64,000 bases of DNA, taken from NCBI GenBank assembly GCA_015200345.1, contig CP054187.1, positions 1,720,470 to 1,784,469 on the forward strand, written 5' to 3'. Under the pieces are notes generated by a model that saw nothing but the letters and a program-made list of their open reading frames with translations, had not been told where the DNA came from and searched no databases. Origin of the DNA: Planctomycetia bacterium (lineage in GTDB: Bacteria; Planctomycetota; Phycisphaerae; UBA1845; UTPLA1). This document shows, one piece after another, positions 1-8,640 of the stretch (position 1 is its first letter; each line of letters opens with the position of its first letter). Made by a program: the position numbers and the translations under genes.

Positions 1-308
1 ATTCCAGAACCAAGACGATCGTCGTCGTGACGATCGGCGTGCTGATCCTTCTGCCCGCCGCCTATGGATTCATCGAGAAGCTCACGCTCTTCATCCTCGC
101 CGTGAAGCGCGACCTGATCGCCGGGTTCACGATCATTCCCGTGGTGAATTACCTGATCGTGACGGCCGGCATGGCCTGCCTGTTGATCTGGGCGGTGGCC
201 CACGGCATGTTTCGTCGAATCGAGCAACCCAAGTACACGATGCTGGAGCGCGAAGAAGAGATCGACCGCCTCGACGCAAGCGAGAACCGAACGGGGGAAG
301 ACCGATGA
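1..308 (+). CDS. Small membrane protein, 5' end off the window (cbb3 oxidase cluster)
   Basis: The reading frame is open from base 3 with no stop upstream, so the gene probably begins before the window; a GTG at 27 is the first in-window start. The visible 102 residues hold two hydrophobic segments (about residues 8-30 and 45-68) and a charged, acidic C-terminal tail. It overlaps the next gene by ATGA, so the two are translationally coupled. The downstream CcoI-type copper ATPase and SafE-like protein suggest this is the 3' end of a cbb3-type cytochrome c oxidase gene cluster. No family motif was recognised; the role as an oxidase accessory membrane protein is inference from position. Confidence 0.6.
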   Translation, partial: SRTKTIVVVTIGVLILLPAAYGFIEKLTLFILAVKRDLIAGFTIIPVVNYLIVTAGMACLLIWAVAHGMFRRIEQPKYTMLEREEEIDRLDASENRTGEDR

Positions 309-487
309 GCCAGCACACCGATCCGACCACCGCGAGCAATGCCGCGCCGCAGGACGAAAATCGATTTCACACCTACGTCACGCATCACATTCCGTGGTAC
401 GTCCGCGCGATGTGGATCGCGTTCTGGATCGGGCTGGTCTGGTACCTCGTCGCTTACGCGATTCCGAACGCAAAGAATTATTTCTAG
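305..487 (+). CDS. Single-span small membrane protein, CcoQ-like in position
   Basis: A 60-residue protein whose ATG overlaps the stop of the preceding gene (ATGA). The first 27 residues are polar; then comes an aromatic HIPWYVR stretch and one transmembrane segment (about residues 34-52), ending in a short tail (NAKNYF). Size and position between oxidase genes and ccoI resemble the small FixQ/CcoQ-type subunits of cbb3 oxidases, but the sequence does not show the classic CcoQ pattern. It is most safely described as a cbb3-cluster small membrane protein. The gap to ccoI is 118 bases and holds only a weak small hairpin (gctcgttagcgagc, 584-597). Confidence 0.65.
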   Translation: MSQHTDPTTASNAAPQDENRFHTYVTHHIPWYVRAMWIAFWIGLVWYLVAYAIPNAKNYF

Positions 488-605
488 CGGCCTGATCGGA
501 AGAATCGAAACAAGAGCATGAGTTCTCCCCTCGCTAAGAGTTCGTCCACCAGGCTCGGGCCGAATTGGATCCGGGCTTTATACTTCGCTCGTTAGCGAGC
601 CGACC

Positions 606-2801
606 ATGAACGCCTGCCACTTCTGCCATTTGCCGATGCCCGCGCGAGGCAGCGCCGCCACGCCGGACGCGGATCGCTTCTGCTGCATCGGCTGTCGAAT
701 CGCCGCGGAGATCACCCGCGCGCGGGGCGAAGGCGGGCAGGCCGCATGGATCATGGCCCGCCTCGGCATCGCCGTCTTTCTCACGATGTCCGTCATGGTC
801 ATGGCGACGTATCTGTACGGCTACGAATGGTCGGCTCGCGCCGGTCCCACGACACCGGCGCACGGCGAGATGCCCTCGGCCTTGGCCGGCGTTGTTCGCT
901 ACATATGTCTTATTTTTGCAACGCCGGTATTCTTCATCCTCGGAATTCCCGTGTGGAACAGCGCCGTGGCGAACGCGCGCCGCGGGGTTGCTTCCACCGA
1001 TCTGCTCATCGTGCTCGGCGTCGCCGCGGCGTACATTTACTCCTACGTCTCCACCCTGCGCGGCGAGGGCGGCGTCTACTTCGAAACCGCCTGCATGATC
1101 CTCGTCTTCGTCACGCTTGGCCGCTACCTCGAAACCTCCATGAAGCTCCACGCCTCCGATGCCGTCCGCGGCCTCGAATCGCTTTTCCCCGCTTCCGTCT
1201 CCGTTCGGAACGACGCCAACCAGATCACGACCCTGCCCCTGTCCGCCGTACGCGCCGGCCAGAGCATCGTTGTGCCCGCCGGTCAGCGCATCGCCGTCGA
1301 TGGCATCATTCTCGATGGCGCGTCGTTCGTGGACGAGCAACTTCTCACCGGTGAAAGCGCACCGGTCGCTCGACGAATCGGTGACGCCGTTCGCGCAGGC
1401 ACGCTCAACACCGACGGCGTGCTCGTGGTTCGTGCCACGCGCGTCGGCGAGGAAAGCACCCTCGGTCGACTCGTTCGTCTGCTCGACGACGCACGACGAA
1501 GCAAGGGCCGGTACGAGCGCCTGGCCGATCGGATCGCTTCGTGGCTGATTGGCGCCACGATCGTAACCGCCGCGCTCGGGGCCTATCTCGGCGCGATGCG
1601 CGGCGGCCTGGAAGAATCGCTCATGACCGCGCTGGCGGTATTGCTCATTGCCTGCCCCTGCTCGCTGGGCATCGCCACGCCGCTGGCGATCTGGGTCGCG
1701 CTGGGCGCGGCCGCGGCCCGGCGAGTGCTGTTCACGGGTGGTGAGGCGATCGAAAAGCTCGCATGCGTGCGAACCGTCTGCTTCGACAAGACCGGTACGC
1801 TGACCGGGGGCACGCCCACGGTTGCGAGTTTCACGGCGAGCGAGGCGGATTCGGAAACGGTTCTGCGCACCGCGGCTGGGATGGCTTCACTTAGCACGCA
1901 CGCGCTGTCGCGCGGAATTGCCGATTACATTGCGCTGCGCCGTGTAACGCCCGCGCGATTCGGCAACGTACAAACGCTTCCGGCGCGCGGCCTGATCGGT
2001 CAGCGGGATGAACAACTGTGCGCGATGGGCAGTCCCGAGTTGATGGCCGAGCGGGGATTTGCGTTTAATGCGGCGATGCGAGCCGCACTGGAGAAGGCCG
2101 AATCTGCCGCGAGGCCGGTGGTCTGCATCGGATGGAGCGGTTCGGTGCGCGGGGTATTCGCGCTGGATGAGACCCTGCGTCCCACGGCGAGGTCCGCGCT
2201 GGCCGCGATTCGCCGTATCGGTGCGAGGGTGATGGTGCTGACGGGCGATCACGCACAGCGCGGCGAGGCCCTCGCGCGCGAGCTGGACGTACCGGTCCGC
2301 TCGCGCCTTGCTCCGCAGGACAAGATTCGTTGCGTGGAACAAGCACAGTCCACAAGCGCGGTCGCAATGGTCGGCGACGGGTTGAATGACGCGCCGGCCC
2401 TGGCAGCGGCTGACGTGGGCATCGCGCTGGGTTGCGGCGCGGACCTCACGCGCGAGTCGGCCGACGTCTGCCTGCTGGGCGATGATCCGGCCGCCGTGCC
2501 GTGGGCCATGATGCTGGCGCGCCGCGCCGTTCGGACGATTCGCTTCAATTTGCTTTGGGCCTGCATCTACAATGTCGGCGGCATGGGGTTGGCCGTCGCG
2601 GGCAAGCTGTCGCCGCTCGTTGCCGCCGCTGCCATGGTCGTGAGCAGCCTCATGGTCGTCTCCCACTCGGCTCGACTGGCGCAAGCCGCCCAACGGCTCG
2701 ATGAGCCTGCGGATTCGCTCGCCGAATTTCCTGCACATAATCAAGCGAAGAAATCAGGACCACCCCGCGCGGGGCGTGCCACGATGGAGGCACTTTCATG
2801 A
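606..2801 (+). CDS. ccoI: Copper-translocating P1B-type ATPase, CcoI/FixI-like
   Basis: A 731-residue heavy-metal P-type ATPase of the inner membrane. In cbb3 oxidase clusters this family delivers copper during oxidase assembly. The N-terminus has a small metal-binding module with paired cysteines (C4xxC7 and FCCIGC at 25-30) instead of a classical GMTCxxC domain. Further motifs in order are TGES (about 248), the transmembrane CPC (about 350-352), the phosphorylation site DKTGT (about 394) and GDGLNDAP (about 590). The usual HP dipeptide of the nucleotide-binding domain reads HA (STHALSRGI). The stop overlaps the next ATG (ATGA), so it is coupled to the SafE-like gene. Copper rather than another metal is inferred from the CPC motif and context. 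Confidence 0.9.
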   Translation: MNACHFCHLPMPARGSAATPDADRFCCIGCRIAAEITRARGEGGQAAWIMARLGIAVFLTMSVMVMATYLYGYEWSARAGPTTPAHGEMPSALAGVVRYICLIFATPVFFILGIPVWNSAVANARRGVASTDLLIVLGVAAAYIYSYVSTLRGEGGVYFETACMILVFVTLGRYLETSMKLHASDAVRGLESLFPASVSVRNDANQITTLPLSAVRAGQSIVVPAGQRIAVDGIILDGASFVDEQLLTGESAPVARRIGDAVRAGTLNTDGVLVVRATRVGEESTLGRLVRLLDDARRSKGRYERLADRIASWLIGATIVTAALGAYLGAMRGGLEESLMTALAVLLIACPCSLGIATPLAIWVALGAAAARRVLFTGGEAIEKLACVRTVCFDKTGTLTGGTPTVASFTASEADSETVLRTAAGMASLSTHALSRGIADYIALRRVTPARFGNVQTLPARGLIGQRDEQLCAMGSPELMAERGFAFNAAMRAALEKAESAARPVVCIGWSGSVRGVFALDETLRPTARSALAAIRRIGARVMVLTGDHAQRGEALARELDVPVRSRLAPQDKIRCVEQAQSTSAVAMVGDGLNDAPALAAADVGIALGCGADLTRESADVCLLGDDPAAVPWAMMLARRAVRTIRFNLLWACIYNVGGMGLAVAGKLSPLVAAAAMVVSSLMVVSHSARLAQAAQRLDEPADSLAEFPAHNQAKKSGPPRAGRATMEALS

Positions 2802-3541
2802 CGGCTTTGTCGGCAACCACCCTCGGCGCGGTCCTCGTCGGCGGCCTGCTCGGCTCGGCGCACTGCATCGGCATGTGCGGCGGCATCGCCGCCGCGCTTG
2901 GCACACTCGATATCCCCATGCGCCCGCTCGTGCTGCGGCACCTGGCCTACAATTTCGGTCGCGTGTTCACCTATGCCTTCATGGGCGCGATGGCCGGGGC
3001 AGCGGGGCTCTGGCTCGACCAATATCGCCTGCCGCTCGTCGCCGCGCAGCAGGTGTTTTCCATCCTTGCGGGTGTCATCATGCTGGCAGTCGGCCTGAAC
3101 GTCTTGGGAGTCCTTCGCCTGCCGCGTTCGTGGGCCATGCCCGAATTGCTGTCCCCCCTGTTCAAGGCGCTGCTCAACGCGCGCTCGCCCGGTGGTTTCT
3201 TCCTCGCCGGTCTCGCCAACGGATTCCTCCCGTGCGGACTCGTCTACGCCTTCGTTGCCATGGCTGCGGCAAGCGGCGCCGTCATCGCCGGCGGCGCGCT
3301 CATGGCCGCCTTCGGACTCGGAACGATCCCCGCGATGCTCGCCGTCGGCTGCGGCAGTCGACTACTCACACACACGGCACGACTCCGCGTTTATCGCGTC
3401 GCGGCCGTGCTGATCGTCCTGCTGGGCAGCGTCACGGTGGCACGCGCGTTCACCGCGCCGAGCGGCGCCTGCCACGATGGATCCAGCCATGCAACCGGAG
3501 CCGATCCCGCGCATAATTGCTGCGACACACCTGACCGTTGA
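2798..3541 (+). CDS. Sulfite exporter TauE/SafE (UreH/CcdA-like) family membrane protein
   Basis: A 247-residue, six-to-seven-span membrane protein. Family-typical motifs are GSAHCIGMCGG near the N-terminus (about 16-26), an NFGR..TYAF..GA segment and NGFLPCGLVY (about 143-152). Members of this family sit next to ccoI/ccoG in many cbb3 clusters and are thought to act in cytochrome oxidase or metal-centre biogenesis. The cysteine pairs in the first and second halves resemble CcdA-type thiol/metal sites. The start overlaps the ccoI stop. The C-terminal tail after the last span is rich in His and Cys (CHDGSSHATG..HNCCD), which could bind metal; that is inference. Confidence 0.8.
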   Translation: MTALSATTLGAVLVGGLLGSAHCIGMCGGIAAALGTLDIPMRPLVLRHLAYNFGRVFTYAFMGAMAGAAGLWLDQYRLPLVAAQQVFSILAGVIMLAVGLNVLGVLRLPRSWAMPELLSPLFKALLNARSPGGFFLAGLANGFLPCGLVYAFVAMAAASGAVIAGGALMAAFGLGTIPAMLAVGCGSRLLTHTARLRVYRVAAVLIVLLGSVTVARAFTAPSGACHDGSSHATGADPAHNCCDTPDR

Positions 3542-3551
3542 GGTGCGCAGC

Positions 3552-3947
3552 ATGAGCCGGCCCGCTTGGAACTTTCTCGTCGATTGCCTCTCGTTTGTCG
3601 CCTTTGTCGCGCTGCTGACCAGCGCAGCGCTGGTGCAATTCGCCTTTCCACCCGCGTCGCGCGCCGCTGGATATGTGCTCTGGGGTCACGGGATTGATTA
3701 CTACACGCGCGCCTCCGGCGTCTGCCTCGCCGTCTTCGCGCTCACCCTTCTCGTACACCTGATTCAACACTGGACGTGGGTCTGCAACTTCATCGCCGTG
3801 CGCGCCGCGCGCTGGACCGGACGCCCGTTTGCCGTCAACTCGGCCATCAATACGGTCTACGGCGTCGCCACGCTAATTGCCGTCTTCACGCTGATCGGCG
3901 GCGTACTCGTCGCGGCGGAGCTTTCCATTGTCGCGCCGCCGCCCTAG
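3552..3947 (+). CDS. DUF4405-like membrane protein
   Basis: A 131-residue membrane protein. The start at 3552 is chosen because a GAGGTG ribosome binding site lies six bases upstream and the longer frame (from 3477) overlaps the preceding gene without one. Hydrophobic segments lie at about 8-30, 52-72 and 100-122. The arrangement D..S..A....T..ALVQF..P, a WGHG/I motif and HLIQHWTWV matches the DUF4405 pattern, in which conserved histidines resemble haem-binding membrane segments. Eleven bases separate it from the SafE-like gene, so it is likely in the same operon. The function is unknown; a haem or redox role tied to the oxidase is inferred. Confidence 0.7.
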   Translation: MSRPAWNFLVDCLSFVAFVALLTSAALVQFAFPPASRAAGYVLWGHGIDYYTRASGVCLAVFALTLLVHLIQHWTWVCNFIAVRAARWTGRPFAVNSAINTVYGVATLIAVFTLIGGVLVAAELSIVAPPP

Positions 3948-3976
3948 GATTCCGACCCAGACCCCAGGACGCCCTC

Positions 3977-4684
3977 ATGCTCGCCGCCGTCGAGTTCACA
4001 CCGCTGATGATCGCCGCGCTCATCGGATGGATCATCAGCGTCTGCTTTCACGAATTCTCGCACGCCCTCGTCGCCTACTGGGGCGGCGACACGTCCACGG
4101 CCGAACGCGGCTACCTCACCTTCAACCCCGCGAAATACATCGACCCGTTCTTCAGCCTCGCCATTCCCGCGGCCGTGTTCCTGCTCGGCGGCTTCCCCCT
4201 GCCCGGCGGCGCGGTGCTCATCGACTACTCGCGTCTTAAATCTGACAAGTGGGGTTCCTACGTCTCCGCCGCCGGACCGGCCAGCAACTTCATTCTCTTT
4301 CTCCTGACCGCGTTCATCTTTCACCCGGCCCTGGGCATCGTCGATGTCACCACCTACGACCAGCCAACCTGGGTTTACTTCTGCGGCGCGATGGCTGTGC
4401 TCAATTTCATCGCCGTCGTCTTCAATCTGATCCCCCTCCCGCCCTTCGACGGCTTCGGAATCATCGAGCACAAGTTGAGCAACGAGACGCGCTGGCGCAT
4501 GCGCATGCCGCAGACGTCGCTGGCCTGCATCGCCCTGGCGTTCTTCGGATTCGGACTCGAACCGGTGCAGCGCTTCGTCTGGGGCGGGTTCGATCAGCTG
4601 TGCTCCATGCTGGGCCTGCCGACCGACCTGCTCGCCGTGTGCTTCCAGGTCGTCCTGTTCAACGAGGTGCCGGTAGGCGTTTGA
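3977..4684 (+). CDS. Site-2 protease family (M50) membrane metalloprotease
   Basis: A 235-residue polytopic membrane protein. The zinc-binding HEFSH sequence is in the first membrane segment (about residues 24-28) and the second metal-ligand motif is present as NLIPLPPFDG (about 155-164), the usual arrangement in small rhomboid-like M50 peptidases. A GPASNFILF segment follows the pattern GPxxN of the family. The start at 3977 follows the previous stop by 29 bases, and the longer frame upstream lies inside the DUF4405 gene. Family members cut transmembrane substrates; the target here is unknown. It probably ends the oxidase-linked operon. Confidence 0.85.
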   Translation: MLAAVEFTPLMIAALIGWIISVCFHEFSHALVAYWGGDTSTAERGYLTFNPAKYIDPFFSLAIPAAVFLLGGFPLPGGAVLIDYSRLKSDKWGSYVSAAGPASNFILFLLTAFIFHPALGIVDVTTYDQPTWVYFCGAMAVLNFIAVVFNLIPLPPFDGFGIIEHKLSNETRWRMRMPQTSLACIALAFFGFGLEPVQRFVWGGFDQLCSMLGLPTDLLAVCFQVVLFNEVPVGV

Positions 4685-4854
4685 AATTGGAACGGAAACT
4701 TAACCCACGCGTTGCAATCGACAAGATAGATCCTAATTCGTTTCTTGTGCAGACATGAGCTGGCCAAAAATCCAATGCTTGCCGTTATTCGCGCCGTAAT
4801 TGAGCTATAACATACTGAATGGCAACACGTTGCAAGTATTGACGAAAAACATAC

Positions 4855-4883
4855 TTGACTTTCGATGCCGTCACTGCTAAATG
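4855..4883 (+). promoter_or_regulatory. Candidate promoter of the AbiE operon
   Basis: TTGACT at 4855-4860 and TAAATG at 4878-4883 are spaced by 17 bases in an AT-rich stretch. The -10 hexamer falls inside the left arm of the palindrome, which would let a bound regulator block transcription. This is a pattern match only. Confidence 0.4.
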
Positions 4884-4908
4884 TCCTTAGGACATTTAGC
4901 AGTGACGG
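4868..4908. promoter_or_regulatory. Perfect 41-bp palindrome, putative AbiEi operator
   Basis: Two 19-base arms (4868-4886 and 4890-4908) are exact reverse complements around a three-base centre (tta). The inner arm reads tcactgctaaatgtcc. It lies directly upstream of the antitoxin gene and overlaps a possible -10 element. AbiEi-type antitoxins are known to bind inverted repeats in their own promoter, so an autoregulatory operator is the best explanation. A transcribed hairpin is the alternative. There is no T run after it on the + strand, which argues against a terminator. Confidence 0.7.
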
Positions 4909-4921
4909 AATTGATATTACT

Positions 4922-5821
4922 ATGTGGTTTAGAACATTATCATCACAAGTACTCGAACTTCTCTCGTACGAGCGACGACGCGTTGCTGCGAGTTGGAGGC
5001 TGCTGATTCTCGCTCGAAGAATCTGCATGAAGGAGAGTGCGCCGTTACTCGACGCGGGAAAGCTGCCTCGCCTGATCACTGAAATGGAACGGCTACGGTA
5101 CATCGAGAATGCGCCAAGCGTCCATGGTGTCTACATCGTCACCGCCCCATTCTCTTCGATCGTACCGGTTGTGGATGAACAGATAGTACAAGAGGCCAAC
5201 CCGTGGGCCGTATTCAGCCATTCCACAGCCATGACCCATCACGGCCTTACCAATGACATCCCCAGACGGATTGTCGCGAATTTTTTCGCGTCGCCACGGC
5301 GCAATCGAATTCCGCTCAATACCACTCCTGACGATTGGTTGGACCTTGAACTGCCTCGTGGAAGCCGACCAAACCATGCAGGTTCTGTCAGGGTTCAGTG
5401 GATTCGCATCAAGGACGAGTTTGACTTCGGGCACTGCGTAAGTACCAGCCAGGGCATTTCCATTTACGTCACCGATATTGAACGAACCCTTCTGGACGGA
5501 CTCCGCGCGCCGTCCAAGTGCGGCGGCATCAGTTCGGTCCTCCATGCATGGAAGAATGCCGCGAAGCGAATCGACCTGAATCGCCTGATCGAATACACGA
5601 TTCGATTTGATAATTCTGTGCTACGGCAACGTGTAGGCTTCCTGCTCGAGTTGACAGGCCTCAAGCATCCCATACTGAAAGAATGGCGCAAGTCGCTTCT
5701 ACGGGGGGGATCGGTACGGCTAGTTGCTCAAGCTCCCTATGCCTCCAATCATTCAGAAAGGTGGAACCTTTCGTTGAACGTACCATCAGGACTTCTGGAA
5801 GAACTTGCCGAGAATCAATGA
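4922..5821 (+). CDS. AbiEi-type antitoxin (type IV toxin-antitoxin)
   Basis: A protein of 299 residues from the ATG at 4922. An ATG at 4865 would place the palindrome inside the gene, and an ATG at 5027 would give a 264-residue form; 4922 is preferred because it keeps a complete N-terminal winged-helix-like region (about 15-90) ending in GVYIV. The C-terminal part has family-typical features: SHSTAMTHHGL, ITDIERTLLDGL-like IYVTDIERTLLDGL (about 183-196) and RVGFLLELTG. In AbiE systems this protein represses its own promoter and counteracts the toxin. It overlaps the downstream toxin gene by ATGA, the classical two-gene arrangement. The upstream region is notably AT-rich compared with its neighbours, which suggests horizontal transfer. 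Confidence 0.75.
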   Translation: MWFRTLSSQVLELLSYERRRVAASWRLLILARRICMKESAPLLDAGKLPRLITEMERLRYIENAPSVHGVYIVTAPFSSIVPVVDEQIVQEANPWAVFSHSTAMTHHGLTNDIPRRIVANFFASPRRNRIPLNTTPDDWLDLELPRGSRPNHAGSVRVQWIRIKDEFDFGHCVSTSQGISIYVTDIERTLLDGLRAPSKCGGISSVLHAWKNAAKRIDLNRLIEYTIRFDNSVLRQRVGFLLELTGLKHPILKEWRKSLLRGGSVRLVAQAPYASNHSERWNLSLNVPSGLLEELAENQ

Positions 5822-6693
5822 CTCGACGCCTCTATCCAATTTCGCTCGCGGAACTTGCGAATTTTGCCCGCGAACTTCGTGTCACGACCGAGGAATCGCG
5901 AAAGCGGTTCGTGCAGTACGTTGTTCTTCAGGCCATCTCCGCATCGCCTCTGCGCGATGTCCTCATCTTCAAGGGCGGCAATGCGCTGCGATTCGTTTAC
6001 GCCAATCGTCGAGGTACGATGGATCTTGATTTCACCGCGACAAGCGCCCTGCCGGACGACAAGCCGTCCATCGGTCTGGCGCTGGACAGCGCGTTTGTCG
6101 TGGCGTTCGGACAATTCGGAGTCAAGCTGCGTTATCAAAGCGCGCAACGCAACCCGCCCGGCGCGGACAAGCATTTTCCCACCTACGAGGTCAAGGTCGG
6201 TTACCAGTTCCCTGGCGATCGATACTTTCCTGAATTTGATGCTCGCGCACAACCCGTATCCTCCGTCGTCGACCTGGAGATCAGCTTGAACGATGTCGTT
6301 TGTGATGACGCTTTGATCAAACTTGATCCGCAGCGCGACCTTTGCACGCGCGTCTGTTCCGTGGAGGACATCGTTGCGGAGAAGCTCCGCGCCTTGCTCC
6401 AGCAGCGTGTGCGGAAAAGACACCGAAAACAAGATGCCTACGACATTGCATCGATGTTGAGGATGCATCGGGATCAAATCAACCCTGAAAGAGTTACGCA
6501 GTTTTTTCTTCGAAAGGCCAAGGCACGGGGAATCAATCCCAGTCGTTCGATGTTCGATGACGAAATCCGAAGACGCGCCAGTTGCGAATACGAAACCCTT
6601 TTCGATGATGAACGCGATCCCTACTACATTCCATTCGATCAAGCCTGGGATGAGGTGATCCGACTGGTCCACGCACTGGATATCCCTCCCTAG
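5818..6693 (+). CDS. AbiEii/AbiGii-type nucleotidyltransferase toxin
   Basis: A 291-residue protein starting at the ATG that overlaps the antitoxin stop. It carries the DNA polymerase beta-type nucleotidyltransferase signature of the AbiEii family: FKGGNALRF (about 43-51) followed by TMDLDF (about 62-67), whose two aspartates are the expected metal ligands. A second conserved block, EDIVAEKLRALL..R, is followed by QDAYDI (about 205-211). Family members transfer nucleotides to a cellular acceptor, for example tRNA, and arrest growth when not balanced by AbiEi. All key residues appear intact, so the toxin is probably functional. The target cannot be read from sequence. Confidence 0.85.
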   Translation: MTRRLYPISLAELANFARELRVTTEESRKRFVQYVVLQAISASPLRDVLIFKGGNALRFVYANRRGTMDLDFTATSALPDDKPSIGLALDSAFVVAFGQFGVKLRYQSAQRNPPGADKHFPTYEVKVGYQFPGDRYFPEFDARAQPVSSVVDLEISLNDVVCDDALIKLDPQRDLCTRVCSVEDIVAEKLRALLQQRVRKRHRKQDAYDIASMLRMHRDQINPERVTQFFLRKAKARGINPSRSMFDDEIRRRASCEYETLFDDERDPYYIPFDQAWDEVIRLVHALDIPP

Positions 6694-6866
6694 CGAATGG
6701 TGTAGACATGAGTGCCGAATCCCAAGAGTGCAGGTCGGATGCGGGCAGAACGGGCACGACCATGCAGATTCGATCGCTCCGAATCCCTTTGTTATCATTC
6801 TGCTGGGCGGGCGCTTATCGTCCGTATCATGCAATTGATCCCGAACTCCAACAGACACATTGACCC

Positions 6867-7838
6867 ATGCGAATCCTTAGCGGCGTACAACCTTCCGGCA
6901 AGCTTCACCTCGGCAACTACTTCGGCGCGATGAAGCAGCACATCGAGCTTCAGCACGACCACGAGTGCTTCATCTTCATCGCCAATTACCACGCGCTCAC
7001 GACCATTCAGGACCCGGCGCGGCTCACCGGCCTCACGCGCGACGTGGCGATCGATTACCTTGCGCTCGGCCTCGACCCGGCCAAGGCCTGCCTCTTTCGC
7101 CAGAGCGACGTGCCGGAGGTCTGCGAGCTGGCGTGGATTCTCTCCACCGTCACCGGCAAGGGGCTGCTCGAACGGGCCGTCAGCTACAAGGACAAAGTCG
7201 CGCGCGGCCTGTCGGCCTCGATGGGCCTGTTCAGTTACCCGATCCTCCAGGCCGCCGACATACTCATTTATCGCAGCGACGCCGTGCCCGTCGGCAAGGA
7301 CCAGGTGCAGCACATCGAGATGACCGCCGACATGGCGGGATACTTTCACAATACGTACAAGTGCGAGGTCTTCACGCTGCCGCAGGCGAAGCTCAACGAC
7401 GCCGCCATCGTCCCCGGCCTCGACGGCGAGAAGATGAGCAAGAGCTACGGCAACACGATCGATCTGTTCGAGGACGCCAGGAGCGCGAAGAAGAAGATCA
7501 TGGCGATCAAGACCGACAGCACGCCGGTCGAATCGCCCAAGAACCCCGACACCTGCACGGTCTTCGCGTTGCTTAAGCTTTTCCTCGACGCAACGGAACT
7601 GGCCGAGTGGCGGCAGCGTTACGAACAAGGCGGCATGGGCTACGGCGACGCGAAGAAACGGCTGGCCGAGGCGTTTGAAGCGCGCTTCGGCCCCGCGCGC
7701 GAGAAGCGCGCCGCGCTGGAGAAAGACACCGGGTACGTCGAGGAGGTGCTCACGGCGGCGGGTAAGAAGGCCCGCGCCGTCGCACAGGCCGTCATGAAAG
7801 ACGTGCGCCGGGCCTGCGGAATCGTCGTTTCAACGTAG
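6867..7838 (+). CDS. trpS: Tryptophanyl-tRNA synthetase
   Basis: A 323-residue class I aminoacyl-tRNA synthetase that charges tRNA-Trp. The N-terminus MRILSGVQPSGKLHLGNY contains the HIGH-type motif (HLGN, residues 14-17). The KMSKS loop is intact as KMSKSYGN (about 189-196). The length matches the compact bacterial TrpRS. A GAG..KDQVQHIEM segment matches the tryptophan/adenylate-binding region. It stands alone with 173 bases upstream of it and no clear operon partner; the downstream HAD gene begins 63 bases later on the same strand. Confidence 0.95.
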   Translation: MRILSGVQPSGKLHLGNYFGAMKQHIELQHDHECFIFIANYHALTTIQDPARLTGLTRDVAIDYLALGLDPAKACLFRQSDVPEVCELAWILSTVTGKGLLERAVSYKDKVARGLSASMGLFSYPILQAADILIYRSDAVPVGKDQVQHIEMTADMAGYFHNTYKCEVFTLPQAKLNDAAIVPGLDGEKMSKSYGNTIDLFEDARSAKKKIMAIKTDSTPVESPKNPDTCTVFALLKLFLDATELAEWRQRYEQGGMGYGDAKKRLAEAFEARFGPAREKRAALEKDTGYVEEVLTAAGKKARAVAQAVMKDVRRACGIVVST

Positions 7839-7901
7839 CAGCCGGCACCGAAGCTGCCCGCATGGTTGCACGGCTCGGCTCGCGCTGGCATGATGCCGAT
7901 C

Positions 7902-8621
7902 ATGCTTCGCGCGATCATCTTCGATTTCGACGGCGTCATCGCCGACACCGAGCCGCTGCACTACGCAGCGTTCGAGCGCGTCTTGCGCGACACGCCGCTG
8001 GCCATCACGCGCGAGGAATACTTCGCCCGGTACGTCGGTCTCTCGGATCGCGTCTTTCTTGAGCGGCTGGCCGCCGACCGGCGCGCCGCATTCGGCGACG
8101 AGCTGAAGCGATTCTACGACGAAAAGTATCAGGTCTATTTGGAGCTGATCGGCCAAGGCACGTCGCTTATCGCCGGGCTGAACGAGTTTCTCGCCGACTT
8201 GCCTGCGAACCTGCCGGTCGCCATTTGCAGCGGTGCCCGCCGCACGGAGATCGATCTGATCCTGTCGCAGCACAACCTCGCGTCGCGATTCCCGATCATC
8301 GTCTCCTCCGAAGACGTGCATTCGTCCAAGCCCGAGCCGCACGGTTACCTGATGACGCTGCACAAACTCCGCGCCCTATACCTTTACGGCAAAGAGCATG
8401 CGAAGGATGTGGACCCGATCGAAGCGATGCCCGCCGATTCCTGCCTCGCCATCGAGGACAGCCCGCAGGGCATTCTCGCTGCCCGCGCCGCCGGAATGCG
8501 CACGCTGGCCATGCTGCCGTCGCATATCGCATCGGACGTGTCGGCGGCCGACCTGCGCCGGGAAAACTTCCGCGGCCTGACGTGGGACGACTTGTGCTAT
8601 CGGTTTGTTTCGCAAGGTTGA
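7902..8621 (+). CDS. HAD-superfamily phosphatase (phosphoglycolate phosphatase/beta-PGM type)
   Basis: A 239-residue HAD hydrolase. Motif I is DFDGVIADTE (nucleophile Asp at about residue 8), motif II SGARR (Ser about 110), motif III Lys in SSKPEPHGY, and motif IV AIEDSPQGILAA. A helical cap domain lies between motifs I and II. This is the class of phosphoglycolate phosphatase and beta-phosphoglucomutase; the substrate is not predictable. In-frame ATGs at 7866, 7890 and 7893 are possible; 7902 is chosen because motif I normally starts within the first ten residues. It precedes the metallo-hydrolase gene by 19 bases and is probably cotranscribed. Confidence 0.85.
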   Translation: MLRAIIFDFDGVIADTEPLHYAAFERVLRDTPLAITREEYFARYVGLSDRVFLERLAADRRAAFGDELKRFYDEKYQVYLELIGQGTSLIAGLNEFLADLPANLPVAICSGARRTEIDLILSQHNLASRFPIIVSSEDVHSSKPEPHGYLMTLHKLRALYLYGKEHAKDVDPIEAMPADSCLAIEDSPQGILAARAAGMRTLAMLPSHIASDVSAADLRRENFRGLTWDDLCYRFVSQG

Positions 8622-8640
8622 GAAAAGCCGGCACGCACCG

